Below, in pieces: positions 55,138 to 64,000 of a stretch of 64,000 nucleotides of DNA. This stretch comes from Taxillus chinensis (Eukaryota; Streptophyta; Magnoliopsida; Santalales; Loranthaceae). Location: assembly GCA_023512835.1 (NCBI GenBank), contig CM042088.1, positions 15,058,078 to 15,122,077 of the forward strand, read 5' to 3'. The first letter of the stretch is position 1; every line of letters starts with the position of its first letter. Under the pieces are notes generated by a model. It worked only from the letters and a program-made list of their open reading frames with translations, did no database searches and had not been told where the DNA came from. The position numbers and the translations under genes were made by a program.

Positions 55138-58100
55138 TTGTTCATTGTGCAGGGAATAAGTACTGGTGAAAGCGGCCACTGGAAACAAAAGATCAATTCC
55201 AGCCGGTGGTATCTTGACAATGCATGTTACGTGCACATGACGGATGATGCCTCGCTATTGAGTGAGGTAAGGGAGGTTACTGCTTCATCTGTCACTTTCG
55301 GGGACAACAAAAAGGGTAAGATTGTTGGTAAGGGTACTCTCTCTAATGGTTCTGTTTCAATTCAGAATGTATCTGTTGTTCAAGGTCTTAAATATAACCT
55401 GTTGAGCATAAGTCAATTGTGTGACAAGGGTTATGAAGTTTTGTTCACTAAACACACCTGCACAGTTATGGACCCTGCCTCCAAAGCGGTGAAGCTGAAT
55501 GGACATAGACAAGGCAATGTCTACAAGTTGGTCTTTGGTAATGCTCAATCTACTGAACCAATTTTTTTTCTGTCCAAGGCTTCACCTGACATTAGTTGGT
55601 TGTGGCACAAGAGATTTGGCCATTTAAACTTTAAGACTATGTCTAAACTGGCATCTCTTGATTTGGTTTAGGGCTTACCCAAGCATGTTTATGAGAAAAA
55701 ACACCCCTGTAGGGATTGTTAGCTGGGTAAGCAGGTTAAACATTCCTTTAAGAGTGTAGATAAAACCTCAATCACTCAACCACTTCAACTTCTGCACATG
55801 GACCTATGTGGACCAATCAATGTGTCTTCGTTATCTGGTGCACGATACTTCCTTGCACTAATAGATGACTATACCAGATACACATGGGTCATGTTTCTCA
55901 AAAACAAAACTGAAACATTTGAGAATCTTGTTGAACTCTTCAATTGGGTCACTAATGTTAAGAGTCTTTCTATTAAGTGCATTCGTAGCGATCATGGCAA
56001 GGAATTTGAATTTTTTGATATGTTAGAGTTTTGTCCTGAACATGGTATCCAAGATAATTTCTCAAGACCAAGAACTCCACAATAAAATGGAGTAGGTGAA
56101 AGAAAGAATCAGACATTAGTTGAAGCAACTAGAACCATGTTGACAGGAGCTCGGTTCCCAAAATCCCTATGGGCTGAAGTCGTTGCCACTACTTGTTTTG
56201 TACAAAACAGAACTCTAATTAACAAACGAGCCATAAAAACACCCTATGAGTTATGGAAAGGAAGGAGACCAAACATTGGTCACCTAAGGATCTTCGGGTG
56301 TACTTGCTACATTCTTAACAATGGCAAGGATTACTTGAATAAGTTTGATGCCAAATCAGATGATGGATATCTCGTTGGATATTCCATGACCAGCAAGGCT
56401 TATCGTGTGTTTAATAAAAGGACTAAAGTTGTTGAAGAGTCTATTCATGTTTCGTTTGATAAGACTAACCATGGAATGCGAAAGGAGATCAAAATGTAAA
56501 TGAAGTGTAAGACATTATCATTGTAGAAGACCAAGACATAAATAACCCTACTACAACAGAACCAATGGAAGATGCACTTGAACCTGATGAACAAAGAGCT
56601 GAACCGGTTGTTGCGAAACCAAGTCAAAAATCAATAGAAAATCATGACCTTTACACACAACCTGCTCCGGTCTCTGCCACTTCCACCAGCCCAAGAACCC
56701 GACATTGAGCAATTGGGCATTCATCATGAAGAAAGAGAAGACCTTCCAAAGGCAAGGAGAAGGTTAAAGGACCACCCGTCTGAACCGATAATAGGAGATC
56801 CTGCTACACGAGTTAAAACAAGGGCTGCCACACTCCATGAAAATCTTTATATGTGTTTCCTATCACAAGTGGAGACAAAATCAATTGATGATGTAGTTCA
56901 GGATCACTATTGGATTGATGTGATGCAAGAAGAATTAAATCGGTTCAGAAGACGAAAGTATGGGAGTTGGTCAACAGGCCCGGATCACGGCAAGTCATTG
57001 GCGTGAAATAGATTTTCGGAAACAAACTTGATGTTGATGGTGTTGTAATCGAAACAAGGCCAGGCTGGTTGCAAAAGGATACAGACAAGAACAAGGAATC
57101 GACTATGATGAAACCTTTGCACCGGTTGCTAGACCGGAGGCCATTCGCATGTTCTTAGCATATGCGGCATTCAAGGACTTCAAAGTTTATCGGATGGATG
57201 TCAAGAGTGCTTTCTTGAATGGAGACCTCCAAGAAGAAGTCTATGTTGAACAACCACCCGGATTTCAAGAGCCAAACCAAGAGCACAAGGTATACAAACT
57301 GAAGAAGGCTCTATATGGACTAAAACAAGCTCCCGAGCATGGTATGAAACATTGTCGAGTTTCGATCAAGAACAAGTTCAGAAAAGGCAAAATTGACCCC
57401 ACGCTGTTTCTCAAGGAAGGAAAAGGATCACCCTTGATAGTCCAAATTTATGTGGATGACATCATCTTCGAATCAAGGGACAAAAAGCAATGTGAAGACT
57501 TCTCCCATCTAATGAAGAGTGAATATGAGATGAGTATGATGGGAGAACTCTCATTCTTCCTTGGATTAGAGGTCAAGCGGTTGGAGGATGGGATTTTTTA
57601 TCAGTCAAACCAAATACACCAAGGAGATACTTGAAGAAGTTTAAGATGACTGATGTGACTCACATGAAAACTCCCATTCCTACAAACGCCAAACTGGATA
57701 TGGATGAAGCAGGCAAGGAAGTAGATATCTCGAATACGAAGCATGATTGGATCCTTGCTGTACCTCACGACAAGCGGACCTAACATAATGTTTGCAACAT
57801 GCATCTGTGCCGGATACCAAGCTAATCCCAAGGAATCCCACTTGTCTCATGTCAAGAGGATTATGCGGTATCCTGAAAGCAACTAAAAAGTTGGGACTAT
57901 GGTATCCAAGAGAGTCCGATTTCAAACGAGAGGATATTCGGATGCAGACTTTGCTAGGCTGCGGGATTGATAGGAAGAGCACAAGTGGAACATGCCAACT
58001 TCTTGGCAACAGACTTGTGTCCTGGTTTAGCAAGAAACAAAATTCAGTTTCAACCTCCACAAATTAGCCGAATATATTGCTACGAGAAGTCTGTTGTGCT

Positions 58101-58395
58101 CGATTGCTTTGGATGATCAGTCAACTTTCAAACTATGGGTTTAACCTAAAGGTTGTGCCTCCGTAATGTGACAATACAAGCGCCATTGCAATCTCCAACA
58201 ATCCTGTTATGCATCCCAAAACCAAGCACATTGAAGTCGACATCACTTCATACGTGACCATATGTTGAAGAAAGACATTTCCCTGGAGTATATATCCACC
58301 GATGACTAGCTTGCCGACATATTCACCAAACCATCGCAAGAAGTCAGGTTCAATGAACTTCCGACAAAACTTGGCATGTTAGATTTAAATTCATA
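55138..58395 (+). pseudogene. pol: Sire-A pol: integrase, RT, RNase H
   Basis: The 55138-55671 frame gives the pre-integrase part (RWYLDNACYVHMTDDASLL, WHKRFGHLNFKTMSKLASL). The 55798-56085 and 56137-56499 frames give integrase (MDLCGPINVSSLSGARYFL, IRSDHGKEFEF). RT follows in 57149-57634 ([35 protein letters not shown]), then RNase H (DRKSTSGTCQLLGNRLVSWF, NNPVMHPKTKHIE), ending near KLGMLDLNS at 58395. TAG at about 55722 and TAA at about 56083 replace expected CAG and CAA codons, both C-to-T changes. Confidence 0.87.
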
Positions 58396-60050
58396 AGTCT
58401 CGTAGCATGTCTTGTGTTTCCTTTCAACCTAATTACCTATGTATGAACATAAGTATGACACCGTTAATGACTGTTTATGTCTCCATGAAAATTAGTAGTG
58501 ACTAAGTGTGATTCATGCATGTTTACTACGGGAAATTGAGAAATCACATGGATGAAACTTGCCACCTCGAACCTGGTTCAAGTCTTTTGTACAACCTGTC
58601 ATGAATCCTCAAGTCTTGAGTGAAATGAGTGTAATTCCCCTTTATGTTTAAATTAAATGATATTCCTATTACTTATCATCTTCATTCGGAGCGAATATCA
58701 CCTGTGTGGCATTGCATTCATTAACTAGCAGGAACTGTTGTATCTCATGGTACTGTTGGCTTGCACGGAAAGCATCCTCAATGATTTAATGCTCAAAGGA
58801 TGACTGAGACTGTAGTATTCGAGAATCATAAGAAGCTTATTACTTAAAAAGAGCCACTACCTTTCGCTAGAAAAAGGCAAGGTGAAAAAGGAAAAATAAT
58901 AATAGACAATAATTTGACTCCCTATCTTCAGGGGAGTCCTCACTATTCCCTCGATTGTGTCTCTGTTAGAGTAATAGTTGGAAGTCAAATTGTATGATCT
59001 TGTGATTCAAAAAGATACTGTGTTGAGCTCTGTCCATGTAAAAAGGCTCATGAATAAGCACTAAAAATTGATGCTCTACAAAAGAAAAGAGACAACTCAC
59101 ATAGACAACCTGCATGATCAAACTCCAAACTCCTACCTATACTGTGTTGTAAATTAGACAATGATAGAGTGTGTGTTCTGATTCTCAATAGGGCCATCTT
59201 GTCTCTCAAGTCATTTATGTTGAACTGAAAATCATTGTTGGCTCAGGGTTGTGGTAAGATTCGGTTGACCATGAGTATACCAAACAAGTGTAATTCTAGT
59301 TCCTGAATCATACTCACAAGCTAATCCGAGAGTGAGAGGGTGAGGCCTTCACCGAGTGAGGTTGCCTAATATGTGAGATGACCGTTGATGTCATGACCTG
59401 GGTTGTTACATTTGATAAACCACGGCTTCTTGGATCTTTGTGTTAACATAGTGATCACTTTCTGGCATGAGATGTAGTGTAATGAAGTACTTAGTCACTT
59501 CTAAGGTAAATGGTAGTGATACAGCAGCCATACATGTAAACCAGGTATTACGGTTAAAAGAAATCAAGTTCTGGGCATGTAATTTCAATTCCACTCACAA
59601 CACTATTCATCATGCATAATATTATGTGAATTATCATATGCATCACATGTGTGTTGTTAAGTGTTGAAAAAGTCCAGAGAAATCCACCATTCGCTAAATC
59701 CGTAGTTGAACTCAAAGCAAACCGCATCGAACTGCTGCCTTGAAGATTGTTGCTTCGAAGCCTCGAGGGTCGAAGCCTTGAAGCATCCTAACCGCAGCCT
59801 TCGTAGAGTCACGATCCAATGGGTCGAAGCGAGACAGATTCAGTTTCCTCATTACTCAAGCATCGCAGAGACGTCAGCACGTCACTGTGCACTTAAAATC
59901 CAAAGCATATCGACTTAAGGAGTGACATGGACTTATTGCTTGAGTACTCCAATGGGTGGATCCGGAAGATGAAGAGACGGCTCAGAGAAAAGGACGCGGA
60001 CCTGAAGACTAACCGACAAATCGTGTGACTTCTACGGTACGCTTCTCACC
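58396..60050 (+). other. Sire-A pol-ORF3 spacer
   Basis: 1.65 kb without a supported gene. A G-rich patch (CTTCAGGGGAGTCC, about 58927) is a weak PPT-like tract. TCGAAGCC-type repeats at 59720-59830 recall the LTR repeat units. Confidence 0.6.
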
Positions 60051-60244
60051 TCATATATAAGTCATTGATAGAGACGCGACCCCGGAGGTACGTTGTTCGT
60101 TTTCTCACTCGAACCCTAACCCTAAGCACTCCTTCTCTCTCACTCTCTTTGATTCTCGTTCTCTCTCTCTTTCTCTCTCCTCCGACCTCCTTTGAACCTT
60201 ACAATCTCTCTCTACGAGTGTCTCTTTCTCTTTCTATATCCTCT
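60051..60244 (+). promoter_or_regulatory. Internal promoter candidate of Sire-A ORF3
   Basis: A TATA box (TCATATATAAG, core 60054-60060) is followed by a telo-box doublet GAACCCTAACCCTAAG (60111-60126), a CT-rich leader (CTCTCTCTCTTTCTCTCTCC near 60160-60180) and ATG 60245. This is the layout of many housekeeping plant promoters and lies at least 1.6 kb downstream of pol. It is the clearest of the three Sirevirus cases. Confidence 0.6.
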
Positions 60245-60590
60245 ATGGAAGGTCCAAGCTCATCAATGGCCGACGATCTACACAACATCATCTCGGGGTT
60301 TATCATCGATTGGGAAGCAATCGGAGACGCCAAGGTCAACTGGCTGAGCGAGTTCAGAAATCGCCTCTATCAATCTAGGATTGCATCTGTCTGTTCGGGG
60401 ATGCAAGACATGCTGGTAGAAGACGTCTCGGAATTTTACGAGACCTTGGCAATCGCTGGAGACGACATTTTGGGAACAGCACAAGGAGTGAAGATTCGAG
60501 TCTCAGCCGAAACACTTCGCAATGCACTACCACTCCCTAAAGGTAACTTTGATCCCTTACCTAGTCTCTCCAGAGAAGATGACCCGTAAA
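60245..60590 (+). pseudogene. Sire-A ORF3, N-terminal part
   Basis: From ATG 60245 (MEGPSSSMADDLHNIISGF) the frame is open for 115 codons to 60589. IIDWEAIG, VEDVSEFYETLAIAGDDI and VKIRVSAETLRNALPLPKG align with the N-domains of Sire-B and Sire-C ORF3 (VDWNAV, DDILEYYQR, ITPQVIRDVLNLPAG). Ath-C interrupts it at about 60590. The Ulp1-like part, if present, lies beyond the window. Confidence 0.7.
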
Positions 60591-62100
60591 TGTTATGTCT
60601 ATAGGTTTTGCAGCAAGTGCACTGGTCAAGTAATAAAATGGAGTATTAAGACTCCAGTTGTCAAACCCACAGGGAGGTAGCTAATGCTGTTAAGCAGCGA
60701 GCACTGAGCTAACAAGTTGAATTTATGTCTGGACAATTGATTTTTGTTGTGCAAATAGTTTGAAGCAAAAGTCATTAAATCAGAATGTTGGCAAGTCGTT
60801 GGTATAGAAATTGCGGTGATTAAGGATCTAGGGTCACAATGATTACCACCCAATGGATTGTAATAATCTGGTTATGGCTCTTGTTCTTAATTTATGTTCT
60901 AGTTCATGTTCATGTTGATTATCTCCTACCTATCTTACATGTGGTCCATGCTAAGATAGATTTAAGGCTTTTATCCCATTTGGTCCATGTGAATAAAAGT
61001 GATCAAGGTAGATAAACAATCTAATAGTTGCAGACTTGGTCTGTCATACAACATTAAATCTAATTTACTAGTGTTGCACCCTAGACAAGGGCTAAGATTA
61101 CCTAATTATGCATAAACTAGGCATTTCCATTCAAGCAAGTGAATTAAACAAGAACTGAATATTATTTTATTAAACAACCATAACCAAACCGAATACAATA
61201 TATTGGGAGCCACATTGCTCTCCTAGACTAACAAAATAACTCCATAATCATGACAAAAGCAATAGAAATTATAAGAAAGAACATGATTACAGTACCAGGA
61301 CAATAAAGGAAGAACCCAAGATGAACCAGGACTCCAGCCTCCAAAGACTCCGGCGTCTGCTGCCCCAAATCACTCCTTGCCAAGGACAATCCGAGCTTTT
61401 AGCAATGGCTATAGCTCTTTTTCAGAACTCAGATCAGATTCTCTCACTCAAGATGATTTACAATGCCTCTAAAGCCCCCTATTTATAGGATATAGTGGGC
61501 CAAATTAGGGTTACAAAAGGTGTGCCCTAATTATAAATGTGGTCGCAGCCAAAATGACGTCGTTTTGGTTAGTGACACTATTCAACGTTTTAGGCTCAAT
61601 AACACTCAAACTACACCAAATTTGACCCCAGTTCTTTAGAGGAAAATGATTAAAACAACAAAACACATCATTTGGAGCTCAAAAATGCTCGCACGCGAGA
61701 ATGCACATGAGAAGACCCTTTTCACGTGCAGCTCCAATTCGACTCAAATTTGCTCCAAAGCTTCCTCTTGATTTGTAGAAGGCATCCATGCAATAAGCTC
61801 CTTGCACATGAGAATGCACGTGAGAAAGCCTTTTCACGTGCACCTTGATTTTGCCTTCATTTTGCTTCCATCTTCTTCCTATAGCTTCCTCTTGAGTGTA
61901 TGGAGTGATCTAGCGAAGGTGTGTGGGAAGAAGTTGCTCCAAAACCTTCCAAAAACACTTTAAAAGTACAACTATACACCAAACAGGGTCTTCGTAGGGA
62001 TTAGAGCAAATATGTGTAAAATATCATGCAAATAGGTACAAAACATACTCTAAAACACCCTAAATAAGGCCTAGGATAACGGCATAAATGCACGTTATCA
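60591..62100 (-). mobile_element. Ath-C 3' LTR
   Basis: The right end CACGTTATCA is firm. The left end is TGTTATGTCTATAGG at 60591 (an alternative start is TG at 60596). The length of 1510 bp matches the Athila LTRs here. It carries G-box inverted pairs at 61703-61729 and 61816-61841, a TATA box (CTATAAATAG, minus strand, 61479-61488) and an AAAATGACGTCGTTTT palindrome (61549-61568) 60 bp upstream of it. Confidence 0.85.
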
Positions 62101-63392
62101 AATTCCCCCACACTTGAACCTTTGCTTGTCCTCAAGCAAAAAAGAAACAAACACACAGTCAAACTGAAAAGGAAGAATAAACTAACAAACAAAAGAGGCA
62201 TGGTTTCCCAAGACATACAACTCTATCATGATGAAGTAGACATTCCAATAGCTAAAATGAATCACAAATTAATCTAAACATGCCCTTACTATCAAGTCCA
62301 ACAACCATGTAATATCATTACTAACAGTTCAGATAGAAGCAAACATGCAAGGATAAAATGAAACTTAACTCCCCCTGAGAGTCCTTACCAAGGTTGGAGC
62401 AGCCTCACTCAAATATAACTTTCTTTTCTCTCCTCTCATGCCTTACTATCAATGCCTAACAGCTAATGATCTACTCTTACACTCGCTACTAGCTATTGAT
62501 TAAGTTTTTGCCAAGTAAACATGAGAGGTCCCCATTGTGCTCGTCAAGGAAAACACACCCTCTAGTCTACTTTTTGCAACTCACACACTTTGCTTTGCTC
62601 AATGAACTCACACTCTACTCTAATGACTGATAAAACATATCTTGAGCCAAAGAATTGAGCTCAACACTCTAAATAAACACAACTCAGCCATTATGGCTTT
62701 TATTCTGCAATTTTTTTTTAAAACAAGAACTTTTTTAAAATAATAACCTCACAAGGTTGCATTTTATGCTCTCCCTTGATGGATTATTCACTCTACTATT
62801 TTCCTCACACAACCCTTTTGTTGCACATAAACAACAATATTTTTTTTTGTTTTTTTTTTTTTGAATTAAGCTGAAATACTTGAATCACTAACACCATACA
62901 CCAGACACTGAGCCACGAACAGGTACTTTCTTATGCCTAAGTAACTCCAACCATTAAATAGCTCGTAATGAGCATTAAGAGCAAATTGGTAACCTAATAA
63001 CCCATAAAATACACTCAAAGGCAAGATAATGGTGCTCTCAAAAAGTATATGCCTATTCTGCACTCAACTTCAGGGTTTACAAAGCTCATCCTAACATAAC
63101 ATGCTCATCTTACTATTCAAATGTCAGCTCCAAAATCAAGGTGATATCATACAAAAAGTAAAGACATGCTCAACTAACTTATAACACACCTTAACGATTG
63201 AAACATCTTTATCACAACAAGATACTAAGGTGGTCAATATAGTCAACCAGAATTACACACCTTTGTAGCCATGCACCTCACAGGCAAAACATACAGTCAC
63301 AGCAAAAACATAAAAAGAAAAAACAAAGCAAGCATGCAAACAAACAAGCAACCGGTTCAAGGGAAATCCCCCCCCCACACTCTTAAATGATG
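62101..63392 (-). other. Ath-C PPT and 3' noncoding tail
   Basis: The minus strand ends with AGTGTGGGGGAATT (62101-62114), a better-preserved PPT than in Ath-A. The tail is collinear with Ath-A and Ath-B. A second PPT-like tract (AGAGTGTGGGGGGGGGATTT, 63365-63384) lies at the ORF3 end. No gene is seen. Poly-T runs occur near 62842-62862. Confidence 0.75.
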
Positions 63393-64000
63393 TGATGCCC
63401 TCAGAGCATGGTAAAAGGAAAAAGGAAGAAGACTGTTGGTTGGTGGGTACGCTGTAGTAAAAGATAACATGGGCTACCATTCTTCTAAGACGAGCGACAA
63501 AGTCAACTGATGTTTCTCCTGTGAGCGCCCAAGTATCCTTATGCTGCAACAGAGCTATCAAATAATAGCAGACAAAAATCCCACAACCAATTGATTAGGT
63601 TGTTGGGGAAGCTCTATTTCATTGAAGTGCACCATAGGAAACTTGGATGTCAACAACCCTTCTTTTCGGAGTGCGTTTTTTGATTTTTTTCAAGAAACCA
63701 TGGACGAGCTTCTTCTTTCGTGTGGAAAACCCATGGGCTTGGCTCGGGTCTTAAAGGACGGCATGGCCCACACTCAGGTCCAACTGCAAGAGTACGAAGT
63801 GTCAATCAAGGAGGACCGGTAGAAGAACCTCATGGACCTGGTGCCAAGAGCGATGTCCTTCTGCTGCTCCATTCATCCGCCGGCAAAAAATGTGCTCCTC
63901 TAACGGCTGCTCATATATCTCGCACAGCATGATAGAGGTGTACTGAGCCATAGGGTAGTCATTGGGCTCAGCCTCCACCACGTGTCGCATCATACGGCAG
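63393..64000 (-). pseudogene. Ath-C ORF3: Ulp1-like protease, decayed
   Basis: The upstream part (63802-63993: HVVEAEPNDYPMAQYTSIML, GHRSWHQVHEV) matches Ath-B. The His segment reads LLD-stop-HFVLLQL where Ath-B has DRHYVLV, an Arg-to-stop change. The Asp segment has a stop just before DPSQ. LPQQPNQL is followed by a one-base shift into CGIFVCYYLIAL, so the Cys box is kept in another frame. The tail (GETSVDFVARLRRMVAHVIF) follows at about 63450-63520. The gene is dead but its homology is clear. Confidence 0.75.

Larger units (their letters stand above)
60591..64000 (-). mobile_element. Ath-C, Athila-like element, 3' part
   Basis: A 3' LTR at 60591-62100, PPT, noncoding tail and the C-terminal half of ORF3 are visible. 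The 5' part is right of the window. It interrupts Sire-A ORF3. It is more diverged from Ath-A and Ath-B than these are from each other. Confidence 0.88.

Overview
This window is plant (angiosperm) nuclear DNA made almost wholly of nested LTR retrotransposons. I found no host gene, tRNA, rRNA or CRISPR array. The evidence is plant-type tRNA primer sites, plant lineages of Ty3/gypsy (Tekay-like chromoviruses and Athila-like) and of Ty1/copia (Sirevirus-like), TG...CA LTRs, 5-bp target duplications and many C-to-T nonsense mutations typical of methylated, silenced repeats. I cannot name the species. The labels below are mine.

Left block, 1-12692. The oldest visible layer is Tek-B (+), of which only the pol tail, PPT and the first 196 bases of its 3' LTR remain (11913-12692). 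Tek-A (-; 5' LTR 9685-11912, gag, protease, RT, RNase H, start of integrase) lies in Tek-B. Tek-A is itself split by a solo LTR (4534-6271, target duplication CCAAT) and by Ath-A (+; tail 788-2397 and 3' LTR 2398-3916). Ath-A carries another Tekay-type LTR (1-787).

Right block, 12693-64000. Sire-A (+; 5' LTR 12693-14593) lies in the Tek-B LTR and is still incomplete at 64000. Sire-B (-; 15939-53832, target duplication AGAAC) splits its gag. Sire-B is split by Ath-B (-; 23117-35150, target duplication GAAGC, only one LTR) and by Sire-C (+; 35794-48634, target duplication ATGTG, both LTRs). Sire-A resumes at 53838 with gag-pol and an extra reading frame, which is cut at 60590 by Ath-C (-; 3' LTR 60591-62100, running off the right edge).

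The most notable signal is an extra reading frame (ORF3) downstream of pol. A Ulp1-like C48 cysteine-protease end is visible in Sire-B, Sire-C, Ath-B and Ath-C, a trace of it in Ath-A, and only the N-terminal part of ORF3 in Sire-A. In front of ORF3 I see what looks like a separate plant promoter: a TATA-like box and a pyrimidine-rich leader, plus a telo-box in the Sirevirus copies. This suggests a captured cellular-type cassette with its own transcript, sitting where the env-like gene of these lineages normally lies. A second theme is that unrelated LTR families here share paired G-box inverted repeats and an AAAACGACGT-type palindrome just upstream of TATA. Every protein-coding copy is broken by frameshifts or stops, although some single-base indels may be consensus errors at methylated sites.
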